Assembly (NCBI GenBank): GCA_031081585.1
Contig: JAVHLY010000025.1
Location: 1-43,577 of the forward strand
DNA: 43,577 bases
Source of the DNA: Armatimonadota bacterium
GTDB lineage: Bacteria > Sysuimicrobiota > Sysuimicrobiia > Sysuimicrobiales > Humicultoraceae
Reading direction: 5' to 3'
Positions within the stretch are counted from its first letter, which is position 1. Every line of letters begins with the position of its first letter. Made by a program: the position numbers and the translations under genes. The notes beneath the pieces are model-generated. The model was given only the letters and a program-made list of their open reading frames with translations. It did no database searches and was not told the DNA's origin. Positions 7,579 through 15,312 of the stretch are shown here, piece after piece.

Positions 7579-8956
7579 GGGCCCGGCGGTGACGCGCGAC
7601 CTGCTGCGGTTCACCGCCCGGGCCGCCGACCTCTCCGCGGCGGACCTGGTCCTCCTCCACATGCCAAAGGCGTGGACTCCCGAAGGGGGCGGCGCCGCTC
7701 CACTGCCGCTCGGACCCGAAGGCGGGGTGAAGCCTGTCCTCATCGTGGGCGGTGAGATCCTGGTGGGCGAGAGCTTCCGCTGGCAGCCCGACGGGGGCGG
7801 GCGCGTCCGTTCCCTGCTCAGCGGCGAAGGGCTGCGCCGGACCGCGTCGGTGGTCACCGCCGAGTGGCTCGTCTTCGAGGTGGCCGGCCCCGACGGAGAG
7901 CGGGAGACGGTCGTGCGCGAGCTGTGGGACGCGCTCGGTCCCGCGCGCCGCGCCGCGGGCGGCACGCTCTCCCCGGAGGACCTGCAGGCCCTGGCGGCCG
8001 GCCGCCGGGGCGCCGACCTGACCGGGAACGTCTACTCGACCTTCGTGACCACGGGACGCCTGGCACCGGGGCACCTGCGCGAGGTCGCGGCGGACCCGCC
8101 CACACTGCCGGAGGACGCGGTAGACCTGCGCGCCGTGCTGCACCGCATCAGCCTCTGGCAGGTGGCGGCCGCGGACGCCCTGGTCGACCGCCTGCACGGG
8201 CGGGGCGCGGGGCTGGCCTTCTACCCGGCGTCCCCGCGCCTCGTCATCGCCGAGGTGAGCGGCTGGGACGGCGTGGCCCGGGTGGCCATCGACCTGCGCC
8301 GCCACGCCCGTCGGCTCGTGGGCACGGAAGGGGCCACCGGACAGGCCCTGGCGGCGCAGGTCTTCCGCGGGGTGGTCGAAGGCACCCTCGAGCGGGTCGT
8401 CATGGAGACGCTCACCGGGGGCGCGGGGCCATGGGTGAGCACCAGCACCCTCCTCGACCAGGCCCGTCGCGAACAGGCGCCGATCGTCCGTGTCGACCCG
8501 GAGGCGCGGGCGCTGAGCGGGGAGGTGCCCGCCGACGCGCGGGAGCGGGTGCGTGACGACCTTCGCCGGGGCTTCCTGGTCGTCGCTCCCGTGCGGCCGC
8601 TGACCGTGGCGGGACGGCCGCGCCTGGCCTGGTGGCGGGTGGAGCCGGCCAGCGGGCTCACCACGGGCGTCACGGACGAGGGGCTCCACCAGACCGGTAC
8701 GGAGCAGCAGGGGACGAAGGGGGCGGCCCGTTACCAGACCCGCGTCATCGTGACCAAGGACCTGCGCGGCCCCAACCCGCACGTGAGCGTGCTGATTCGC
8801 CAGCAGTCCTTCGAGACGGGTGAGGCGGTGACCCACAGCTTCACCGCGGGCCTGCGTCAGGGGACGCGGTCGGTCTCGTCGATCGTCCAGCGAATCTCGG
8901 CCGACCCCCGCCAGCGGTTGATCTACCGGGAGACGACGCTCCTTGGCCCCCCTTGA
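7286..8956 (+). CDS. Transglutaminase-like lipoprotein, C-terminal part after the frameshift
   Basis: The meaningful sequence begins near TVLPTVESLIAEA (about nt 7365) and carries the second half of the transglutaminase-like core, HYWVQVERDGRWIDLDPSF, with the His and Asp positions kept. About 480 further residues follow with mixed alpha/beta character and no motif I recognise, ending KTRQRLIYRE-like before the stop. The ATG at 7286 is in frame but lies inside the overlapping N-terminal coding sequence and has no ribosome site, so it is not a believable natural start. Large proteins of this kind with a Cys-less transglutaminase core occur in several high-GC phyla and are likely non-catalytic. 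Whether the break is real or an assembly error cannot be decided here. Confidence 0.55.
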   Translation: MGRSRSWMRPRGGTSPCSGSTSRAATTVLPTVESLIAEARPHYWVQVERDGRWIDLDPSFADAVPGRAWTRVEETLTALPDTLFHTLTVVVRVEERGEGPAVTRDLLRFTARAADLSAADLVLLHMPKAWTPEGGGAAPLPLGPEGGVKPVLIVGGEILVGESFRWQPDGGGRVRSLLSGEGLRRTASVVTAEWLVFEVAGPDGERETVVRELWDALGPARRAAGGTLSPEDLQALAAGRRGADLTGNVYSTFVTTGRLAPGHLREVAADPPTLPEDAVDLRAVLHRISLWQVAAADALVDRLHGRGAGLAFYPASPRLVIAEVSGWDGVARVAIDLRRHARRLVGTEGATGQALAAQVFRGVVEGTLERVVMETLTGGAGPWVSTSTLLDQARREQAPIVRVDPEARALSGEVPADARERVRDDLRRGFLVVAPVRPLTVAGRPRLAWWRVEPASGLTTGVTDEGLHQTGTEQQGTKGAARYQTRVIVTKDLRGPNPHVSVLIRQQSFETGEAVTHSFTAGLRQGTRSVSSIVQRISADPRQRLIYRETTLLGPP

Positions 8957-9025
8957 CGGCCGCCGCGTCGCCGCGGGGCTGATCCAGGCACGAAACGCCA
9001 CGAGCAGCGGGAGGAGGGAACGGGG

Positions 9026-9335
9026 ATGGGCTGGCTGGAGAAGGTGAAGCAGACCGCGCAGCGCGCCGCCGAGGAGGTCAAGGAGGCGGCAGGGACGGGC
9101 GGCGGAGGGCGCCGGGGACGCGGCGGCGGTGGCCAGGCTCAAAGTGGAGATCCACACGCTCAACGCCCGGATGGAGGACGCCCTGGAGGCCATCGGCGCC
9201 AGGGTCTACGACCTGCACGAGGCCGGCACGGCCTTCCCGCCGGAGGTGGAGACCCTCTGCCGCCAGGCCGACGCGCTCGCCGGCCAGATTGCCGCGAAGG
9301 AGGCCGAGATCGCCCGGGTGCGGGCTGAGACCTGA
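9026..9335 (+). pseudogene. Small coiled-coil protein interrupted by a frameshift
   Basis: ATG 9026, with GGAGGAGGGAACGGGG upstream, opens MGWLEKVKQTAQRAAEEVKEA, an amphipathic helix. The frame then turns into a Gly/Arg run, while the next frame (entering at about 9085-9110) gives VARLKVEIHTLNARMEDALEAIGARVYDL, ending AAKEAEIARVRAET at 9335. Joined by a +1 shift the protein would be about 102 aa, almost entirely alpha-helical and coiled-coil. This resembles small bacterial helical proteins with a GWLDKVK start that precede zinc-ribbon or envelope proteins. The GC-run context (GGCGGCAGGGACGGGCGGCGG region) makes a sequencing indel plausible. Confidence 0.5.
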
Positions 9336-9361
9336 TGGTCGATGCCCGACGACCGAGGGCC

Positions 9362-9394
9362 GTCCAGGTTTTGTTCAGGTCTGCCTGCTAGAGT
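9362..9394 (+). promoter_or_regulatory. PhoB/OmpR-like direct-repeat promoter, second copy
   Basis: GTCCAGGTTTTGTTCAGGT at 9362-9380 is identical over 19 bases to the element at 395-413. TAGAGT at 9389-9394 has exactly the same 27-base offset as TAGGGT in the first copy, and the bases between (CCTGC before the -10) also match. It drives the secreted protein starting at 9454. Two identical elements in non-coding DNA 9 kb apart support a shared regulator. Confidence 0.6.
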
Positions 9395-9453
9395 CGCTCC
9401 ACACGAGGCCAGCGGCGGTGTCCGGGCCGCCCGCCGGCCGGGGAGGTGGGCCT

Positions 9454-10020
9454 GTGACACCGGGACGGAGCCGGCTCGGCCTGGTCGGGGTGGTGGCCCT
9501 GCTCGTGGTGGGCCTGCTCGTGGCCGCCCTGCCCGCGCTGGTGCACGCGCAGGTCACCATCCAGAGCAAGGAACCGACCGACCCGCAGGCCAGGCAGATC
9601 AAAGCCGGCCTGGAGCGGCGCGGCATGAAGGTCTACGACGTCGTCATCAGGCGCGCCCAGGGCCGGGATCCCGCCATCTGGGGCGCCGTGACCGCCGCCC
9701 TCTACGGGGCCCCCACGACTGCGGACGCCATGAACCAGGCGGCCAACACCTGGGACGTCATGCACTCGGTGCTCACCCAGGAGCCTGCGGCCACGGTGCT
9801 CATCGCTGCCCAGGTCTGGACCAGGTACATCCTGAACTTCGCCGTCACCAAGCAGGAGTGGGCCGACTTCCTGCAGGCCTGGAACGCGGCCAGGAACGAT
9901 GACCAGAAGAAGGCGGCCGCCGAGCGGCTGATCAAGACCATGAGCTTCTCCGTCTGGGACATCGAGAACCGCCGCTGGGCCGACCGCAAGGACTTCGTGA
10001 ACAAGCACTTCGCGGATTGA
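9454..10020 (+). CDS. Secreted protein of unknown function, 188 aa
   Basis: The GTG at 9454 follows GGGAGGTGG (9441-9449) and lies 60 bases after the direct-repeat promoter; longer readings cross that promoter. Residues 1-32 form a signal peptide (LGLVGVVALLVVGLLVAALPALVHA, likely cleaved after VHA). The mature part is soluble and mostly helical with many Trp (IWGAVTAALYG, NTWDVMHSVL, WADFLQAWNAARNDDQKKAAAERL, VWDIENRRWADRKDF). I recognise no family. Its only distinctive context is the response-regulator-like element shared with the RDD gene. Confidence 0.65.
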   Translation: MTPGRSRLGLVGVVALLVVGLLVAALPALVHAQVTIQSKEPTDPQARQIKAGLERRGMKVYDVVIRRAQGRDPAIWGAVTAALYGAPTTADAMNQAANTWDVMHSVLTQEPAATVLIAAQVWTRYILNFAVTKQEWADFLQAWNAARNDDQKKAAAERLIKTMSFSVWDIENRRWADRKDFVNKHFAD

Positions 10021-10061
10021 CGCCGACACGCCTGAGGGCACGCGCCCCCCGGGCCGTGTCG

Positions 10062-10085
10062 ACACCGAAGATCTGTCGTTGTCAT
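10062..10085 (+). promoter_or_regulatory. 24-bp inverted-repeat element upstream of the DUF350 gene
   Basis: The element reads ACACCGA, then AGATCTG, then TCGTTGT followed by CAT. It matches 22 of 24 bases with an element facing the ABC-2 exporter operon (26735-26758, minus strand), where the 7-base arms ACAACGA and TCGTTGT are a perfect inverted repeat. Here one arm has a single mismatch. It ends 63 bases before the ATG of the DUF350 gene. Its symmetry suggests an operator for a dimeric regulator. Confidence 0.55.
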
Positions 10086-10148
10086 GACCATGCACCACCA
10101 CCGCCTCCCCCCGAGGGGACCGGGCGGCTCAAAGGAGGGAACGCTGAG

Positions 10149-10442
10149 ATGCTGCTCCTCATCCGCCTCGCCCAGCAGGCTCCGCCGTTTGGCTTCCCCG
10201 TGGGCGCCGGGCCCGACTACGGTCAGATCCTGCTGAACGCCCTCTTCCTGCTCTTCTGGGTGGTCGTCGCCGGCGTGGCCTTCGCCATCATGGCCCCCAT
10301 CGCCATGCGCGTCTTCAACCGGGTCACCCCGGGCATCGACGAGATGGCGGAGCTGCGCAACGGCAACATGGCGGTGGCGGTGGTCCAGGGGGCCACCATC
10401 GTGGCCATGGCCCTGCTCGTCGTCGCGGTGATCCTGAAGTAG
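10149..10442 (+). CDS. DUF350 family membrane protein, 97 aa
   Basis: ATG 10149 is preceded by a perfect AAAGGAGGG (10131-10139). The protein has hydrophobic segments at about 25-50 and 76-96 and the DUF350 (PF03994) hallmark ending, ELRNGNMAVAVVQGATIVAMALLVVAVIL. It is a short version with one domain. DUF350 proteins are inner-membrane proteins of unknown biochemical role, sometimes linked to stress or redox genes. The inverted-repeat element 63 bases upstream suggests regulated expression. The next gene starts 24 bases after the stop, so the two are probably cotranscribed. Confidence 0.8.
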   Translation: MLLLIRLAQQAPPFGFPVGAGPDYGQILLNALFLLFWVVVAGVAFAIMAPIAMRVFNRVTPGIDEMAELRNGNMAVAVVQGATIVAMALLVVAVILK

Positions 10443-10466
10443 CCCGCAGCACCGGCCGCCCGGCGC

Positions 10467-11321
10467 ATGGAGATCACGGTCAGCGAGCAGAAGGTCTTCC
10501 TCGTCGCCGCCCGGCTCACCCCCGAGCAGGCGCGCGAGCGGGCCTGGGACCACAAGATGGTGGCCTTCGGCTCCCTCTCCCGGCTGCTGCACCGTCCGAA
10601 GGGCGACGAGATCACCGTGGCGGCCATCGAGAAGCGCTACGAGCCGGTGTGGCACCTGGCGGCGCGCAAGCGCCTCGTCTTCGAGCGCGGACGCGAGTAC
10701 CGCGTGCCGGTGGGCGACGCCACGGTGCGCGCCGTCACCGTGGCCGGCACCGACTACCCGGTGGCCGACGGGCCCCCGCGGCACTTCATCGTGCGTGGGG
10801 TCGAGCACTGCACGGACGACGTACGGGTGGAGCAGCTCGTGGATGCCCGCAGCGGAGCGGAGCTGCAGGCGCCGCAGCTGCTCACCGCGGCGCGCGAGGA
10901 GGTGGAGGACCTGGCGGCCCTGGCGCCGGCGGACGCCGTCGTCGTCCCGCCCGAGGTCAAGGCCTCCCAGGTCGTGCAGCGGCTGGTGCAGCGGCTGCTG
11001 ACCCCGTACGAGGCGGATCAGGTCTTCGAGGAGGGGATCCAGGTCGAGTTCCTGCACCTGCTCTACCGGCCGGTCTTCGCCTTCGAGTACGTCTGGCAGG
11101 CCCGCGGCAAGCGGGGCGTGGTCGAGCTGGACGGCGTCACCGGCGAGGCCACCGTCGGCACCGGGGCCTTCCAGCAGCAGGTGCGGCGCATCTTCAACCG
11201 CGAGGTGCTCTTCGACCTGGGCGCCGAGACGGTGAACCTCGTCGTGCCCGGGGGCGCCATCCCGCTCAAGATCGGCAAGGCCATCATGGACCGGCAGCGC
11301 AGCAAGACGGGGTTGGCGTGA
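10467..11321 (+). CDS. Conserved-looking hypothetical protein, 284 aa
   Basis: I do not recognise the family. There is no signal peptide or membrane segment. The N-terminal third (about 1-90) has an alpha/beta character with EKRYEPVWHLAARKRLVFERGREYRVPV. The middle contains acidic helices (ELQAPQLLTAAREEVEDLAAL), and residues about 190-250 include VEFLHLLYRPVFAFEYVWQARGKRGVVELDGVTGEA, a beta-rich motif reminiscent of domains that handle or bind membrane proteins. It sits between the DUF350 gene and a PrsW-like protease in the same orientation, suggesting a cytoplasmic partner of membrane proteins. It has no clear ribosome site and probably relies on coupling. Confidence 0.6.
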   Translation: MEITVSEQKVFLVAARLTPEQARERAWDHKMVAFGSLSRLLHRPKGDEITVAAIEKRYEPVWHLAARKRLVFERGREYRVPVGDATVRAVTVAGTDYPVADGPPRHFIVRGVEHCTDDVRVEQLVDARSGAELQAPQLLTAAREEVEDLAALAPADAVVVPPEVKASQVVQRLVQRLLTPYEADQVFEEGIQVEFLHLLYRPVFAFEYVWQARGKRGVVELDGVTGEATVGTGAFQQQVRRIFNREVLFDLGAETVNLVVPGGAIPLKIGKAIMDRQRSKTGLA

Positions 11322-11361
11322 GGCGAAACGAGTTGACGCAAGGCGGAGGAGGGAGGCCTAC

Positions 11362-12258
11362 ATGGCACAGATCGCCGCCATCCTGGCCGCGTTCATCCCG
11401 GCCGTCGCCTGGCTGTGGTTCTTCTGGACCCGGGACCGGTATGAGCGCGAGCCCCGACGCCTGATCGGCAAGCTCTTCGTCTGGGGCGTCTTCTCCGCGC
11501 CCTGGGCGCTGGGCCTGGCGCTCTTCCTCGCGCGGCTGGAACGGTACGTCGACGCCGTGGGCCAGGCGGGCGCCATCCCGGCGGCCATCGCCCTGCTCTT
11601 CGGTTTCGTCTTCGTCAAGGCGCTCAACGAAGAGGTCATGAAGTACCTGGTCACGGCCAACAGCACCCGCACCGATCCGAACTTCAACGAGCCGGTCGAC
11701 GGCATGATCTACATGACCACCGCGGCGCTGGGCTTCGCGGCCGCGGAGAACTTCCTCTACATCTTCGGCACCTACACCGGGATCCTCGCCGGGGCCGCCG
11801 AGGCGGGGGTGGCCGCCACGGAGGCGGCCCCCGTTGCGGCCCTGCAGGCCTTCGGCATCGTCGCTCCGCTGCGCTCGCTGCTCAGCGCCACCGGGCACGT
11901 GGCCATGTCGGGGATCGTCGGGTACTTCCTCGGTCAGGCCGTCGTCGGCCGGCGCAATGGACGGTGGGTGCTCGCCGGGCTGCTGCTCGCCGCCTTGCTC
12001 CACGCCGCCTTCAACTTCCCCCCCAGCCTGGCCCAGAAGCTCGAGGCCCCCACCGGGTTCCTCTCCCCCGCCTTCGGCCTCACCGTGCTCGTCTGGCTCG
12101 TCGGCATCGGCCTCTACGTCCTGCTGCTGCGGCGCGCGCTGGCGCAGTCACCCTTCCGCAGCCGGCAGCTCAGCGCGCGGCCGGCTGCTCCGACCCCTGT
12201 CCCTTCGGCACCCGAGCCCGCGCCGCCGGGGCAGGGCACCGGATCGAGCGGGGCGTGA
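11362..12258 (+). CDS. PrsW-like intramembrane metalloprotease, 298 aa
   Basis: PrsW family members (PF13367) are multi-pass membrane glutamate/metal proteases; PrsW of Bacillus cleaves the anti-sigma factor RsiW. Family motifs are present in order: ALNEEVMKYL (the EE pair, about residues 90-99), NEPVDGMIYMTTAALGFAAAENFLYI, GHVAMSGIVGYFLG and LLHAAFNF, supplying the Glu, Asn, His and His expected of the active site. Seven or so hydrophobic helices are separated by these motifs, and the C-terminal 40 residues are Pro/Ala-rich. The ribosome site GGAGGAGGGAGG precedes ATG 11362. No anti-sigma factor is adjacent, so the substrate is unknown. Confidence 0.85.
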   Translation: MAQIAAILAAFIPAVAWLWFFWTRDRYEREPRRLIGKLFVWGVFSAPWALGLALFLARLERYVDAVGQAGAIPAAIALLFGFVFVKALNEEVMKYLVTANSTRTDPNFNEPVDGMIYMTTAALGFAAAENFLYIFGTYTGILAGAAEAGVAATEAAPVAALQAFGIVAPLRSLLSATGHVAMSGIVGYFLGQAVVGRRNGRWVLAGLLLAALLHAAFNFPPSLAQKLEAPTGFLSPAFGLTVLVWLVGIGLYVLLLRRALAQSPFRSRQLSARPAAPTPVPSAPEPAPPGQGTGSSGA

Positions 12259-12288
12259 CCCCACAGGTCGCGGCAGGGACGCGGACCG

Positions 12289-15285
12289 TCAGGGGCTGGC
12301 CGCACTGAGACGGTCGGGACGTCGGTCTGGACTGACCGGCGCCTCGCCGGCGATCGACCGGTAGAGGTCCTCCGTCTCGGGCTCGGGGGCCACGCCCAGG
12401 TCGCGGGCGAGCGCCTCCACGCAGGTCCGATACTGCCGCAGCGCCAGATCCCGCCGTCCCAGGCGGGCGTAGCAGCGCATCGCACCGCGGTGGGCCGCCT
12501 CCAACAGGGGCTCACGCCCGGCGACCCCGGCGTAGACCTCGAGGGCGGCTTCCGCCTCGCCCTGCTCCTCCAGCAGGCCGCCCAGCCGCAGCGCGCCCTC
12601 GACGTAGCGGCGGCGCAGCGCCTCGCGCTCCTCTACGCACCAGGGATCCGGGACGGTCGTCAGCAGGTCGTCCTCGTACAGCGCCAGCGCCTCCCGCAAG
12701 GCTGCAACTGTCACGGCGCCGTCGCCCTCTCCACCCTCCCTGCGCCAGAGGGACGCGGTCAGGTGCCGGGCAAAGGCGTCGACGTCGACCCAGACCGTCG
12801 GGTCGAGGCGCAGGCGGTAGCCTGCGTGCTCCCGCACCAGGGCGATCCGGGGGGCTGCCCCGGTCACCCGCAAGGCCCGGCGCACCCGCGAGAGCGTGGT
12901 GTACAGGGCGGTGGACTCCACCGACGGAGCCTTCGGCCAGAAGGTCTCGACCAGCTCCTCTGCGGAGACGTAGCGGTGGCGGTGCAGCATCAGGTACTGG
13001 AAGAGCGCCAGCGCCTGCGGCCGTCCCCAGACGCTCTCCGACACCCCCTCTTCGCCCACCACCAGGCGAAACCGACCGAAGAGGTACACCCGCACCGCAC
13101 CCTGCGACGCCGCCTCGGGCCGGGCCCCCGCCTCCGGCAAGAGGGCCAGCGCGACGTCGAGCGCCTGCTCGTAGGTCCAGCCCTCGCCGATGGCCCACGC
13201 CTCGTGGTAGCCTGGCTCACCCAGGGTGCCGCGCAGCGCCTCGGTCGTCTGCGCGAGCCCCGGTTGCTCGTCCGGCGGCAGCGGGAAGCCGGTGGCCTGC
13301 CGCACGCGGTGGGCGGCGGCCAGCAGGCGCACAGCGGCAGCGGGCTGCGCCAGGCCCGCGGCCGCACGGGCCAGCCCCTCCAGGGACTCGGCCACCCCCC
13401 ACTTCTCCTGCATCGCCCGCCGACTGGCCAGGCTGGTCTTGTGGAGCGCCAGCGCGCGCTCGTAGTCGCCCACCGATGCGGCCAACGCCCCCATGTTGTT
13501 GAGGGTGAGCGCCTGCCCCCAGACGTCCCCCAGGTCGCGGAAGTGGTCCAGGCTCTCGGCGAAGAAGGCCTCGGCGCCGGCCGCGTCCCCCTGGGACTTC
13601 GCCACGAGCCCCAGGTTGTTGAGGGTGACGGCAATACCGCGCTCCTCCCCCAGCCGGCGCTTCACCGCCAGGCTCTCCTCCAGGTAGGCGCGGGCGCGAG
13701 CGTAGTCACCCTGGTCCTTGGCGACGACCCCCAGGTTGTTGAGGGCCATGGCCACGCCGCGCTCGTCCCCCACCTCCCGGCGCAGCGCCAGGGCGCGCTC
13801 GTAGCAGGCGAGCGCCGCCGGGTAGTCTCCACGACTGCGGCTCAGGTTCCCTGCCGCGTTGAGGGCTTTTGCCCGCAGGGCCGGCGGGGCAGCGGGAGCC
13901 GCGTCGATGAAGCGCTGCAGCCACTCCAGCCCCTCGCGGGCGTACCCATGGCGCTCCCAGAAACGCCCGAGCGCGGCCGCGAGGCTCAGCCCGGCCTCAC
14001 CGTCCCCCGTGGCCAGGAGGTGGGCCAGCGCCGCCCGGAGGTTGTCGTGCTCCCGCTCCAGACGCTCGAGCCAGACCGCCTGCTCCGGGCCGGTCAGCGC
14101 AGGCTCCGCCGCCTCCGCCACGCGTCCATAGTAGCGGGCGTGCCGCCGGGCGATGGCGTGGGCCTCGCCCGTGGCCTGCAGCTGCTCCAGGGCGAACTCC
14201 CGCACCGTCTCCAGCATGCGGAACCGCGCCTCGCCGTCCTCCAGCGGCTCCTGCTGCACCAGGCTGTTGTCGACGAGCGCAGCGAGGTCGTCCAGCAGCG
14301 CCGACTCCTCTCCCTCCCCGAGCGCCACGGCCTGGATCGCCTCCAGCGCGCACCCCCCCGCGAAGACGGCCAGACGGCGGAAGAGGGCCCGGTGGTCCGG
14401 AGCGAGCAATTCGTAGCTCCACCCGATGGCGTGCCGCAGGGTGGCGTGGCGGGGCGGGGCGTCCCGGCCGCCGACCAGCAGGTCGAGGCGCGAGCCCAGG
14501 CGACGCAGGATCATCGTCGGCGTCAGATGTCGCACGCGCGCCGCGGCCAACTCGATCGCCAGCGGCAGGCCGTCCAGCCGGAGGCACAGGTCGGCCACCG
14601 CCTCGGCGGCCCTCCCCGAGGGCGCGAAGGTCGGCTGCACAGCCCGCCCGCGGTCGAGGAAGAGAGCTGCGGCCGGCGCCGCCAGGCGCTCCGCCGGCGA
14701 CCCGGCCCGGGGGAGGCCGAGCGGCGGCACCGGGAACTCGCGCTCCCCGGCCAGGTGCAGCGGGGCGCGGCTGGTGACCAGCACGGTGAGCGCGGCGCTG
14801 CCGTCGAGGAGTCGCGCCACCGTGGCCCCCGCCGGCAGCACCTGCTCGAAGTTGTCCAGGAGCAGCAGCGTCTCGCCCTCGCCCAGGGCCGCAGCCACCG
14901 TCTCCAGGAGGTCCTGTCCCGGGAGGTCCCGGACGCCCAGGGCCTGCGCCACCGCCGGGAGCACCTGCGCCGGGTCGGTGAGCGGCGCCAGGTCGACGAA
15001 GGCCACACCGCCGGGAAGATGCGGGGCCAGCTGGCGGGCCACCTCCAGGGCCAGACGGGTCTTGCCGATCCCCGGCGCTCCGGTGAGGGTGACGAGCCGG
15101 ACACCGGGCGTGGTGAGGAGGGCGGCCAGCGCCTCGACCTCCTCGGTGCGGCCGATGAAGGAGGTCCGCGGCGCGGGCAGGCGGCGCATCGGGCGCGCGG
15201 GTCCCCCTCGCCTCGTCGCCTCCGCGCGCTGCGCCGGCGGGATGGCCCGTCCGCGCCTGTCCATGGGCCCTGTAGTTCGGCACAT
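12289..15285 (-). CDS. AfsR-like regulator with ATPase, TPR and C-terminal SARP (wHTH-BTAD), 998 aa
   Basis: The protein starts with a basic tail and the SFIGRTEEV motif. An NB-ARC/STAND ATPase follows with Walker A GAPGIGKT at 69-76 and Walker B TLLLLDNFE around 139-147. TPR repeats occupy roughly 420-680 (ALNNLGVVAKDQGDYARARAYLEESL type). The C-terminal 270 residues are an OmpR-like winged helix (VYLFGRFRLVVGEEGV, LALFQYLMLHRHRYVSAEELVETFWP) plus a bacterial transcriptional activator domain (WVDVDAFARHL, LEVYAGVAGREPLLEAAHRGAMRCYARLGRRDLALRQYRTC). In AfsR and SARP regulators the DNA-binding part is usually N-terminal; here the order is reversed. The gene begins 28 bases after the permease gene upstream and may be its cotranscribed regulator. 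Confidence 0.85.
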   Translation of the reverse strand: MCRTTGPMDRRGRAIPPAQRAEATRRGGPARPMRRLPAPRTSFIGRTEEVEALAALLTTPGVRLVTLTGAPGIGKTRLALEVARQLAPHLPGGVAFVDLAPLTDPAQVLPAVAQALGVRDLPGQDLLETVAAALGEGETLLLLDNFEQVLPAGATVARLLDGSAALTVLVTSRAPLHLAGEREFPVPPLGLPRAGSPAERLAAPAAALFLDRGRAVQPTFAPSGRAAEAVADLCLRLDGLPLAIELAAARVRHLTPTMILRRLGSRLDLLVGGRDAPPRHATLRHAIGWSYELLAPDHRALFRRLAVFAGGCALEAIQAVALGEGEESALLDDLAALVDNSLVQQEPLEDGEARFRMLETVREFALEQLQATGEAHAIARRHARYYGRVAEAAEPALTGPEQAVWLERLEREHDNLRAALAHLLATGDGEAGLSLAAALGRFWERHGYAREGLEWLQRFIDAAPAAPPALRAKALNAAGNLSRSRGDYPAALACYERALALRREVGDERGVAMALNNLGVVAKDQGDYARARAYLEESLAVKRRLGEERGIAVTLNNLGLVAKSQGDAAGAEAFFAESLDHFRDLGDVWGQALTLNNMGALAASVGDYERALALHKTSLASRRAMQEKWGVAESLEGLARAAAGLAQPAAAVRLLAAAHRVRQATGFPLPPDEQPGLAQTTEALRGTLGEPGYHEAWAIGEGWTYEQALDVALALLPEAGARPEAASQGAVRVYLFGRFRLVVGEEGVSESVWGRPQALALFQYLMLHRHRYVSAEELVETFWPKAPSVESTALYTTLSRVRRALRVTGAAPRIALVREHAGYRLRLDPTVWVDVDAFARHLTASLWRREGGEGDGAVTVAALREALALYEDDLLTTVPDPWCVEEREALRRRYVEGALRLGGLLEEQGEAEAALEVYAGVAGREPLLEAAHRGAMRCYARLGRRDLALRQYRTCVEALARDLGVAPEPETEDLYRSIAGEAPVSPDRRPDRLSAASP
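13491..13750 (-). repeat. 120-bp periodic repeats encoding TPR units
   Basis: The block ending ATGTTGTT or AGGTTGTT followed by GAGGG recurs with an exact 120-base period (block ends at 13500, 13620 and 13740), corresponding to 40-residue TPR units with a conserved LNN-[LM]-G. The repeat is coding and lies inside the AfsR-like regulator. It reflects recent duplication or homogenisation of TPR units. Confidence 0.6.
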
Positions 15286-15312
15286 CCGGGGCGGGTTCCC
15301 GCCCCGGACGAG

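Noticed and set aside
13491-13860. Regularly spaced repeats as a possible CRISPR or satellite
   Set aside because: The 120-base period encodes 40-residue TPR units in frame; the spacing is protein-driven.
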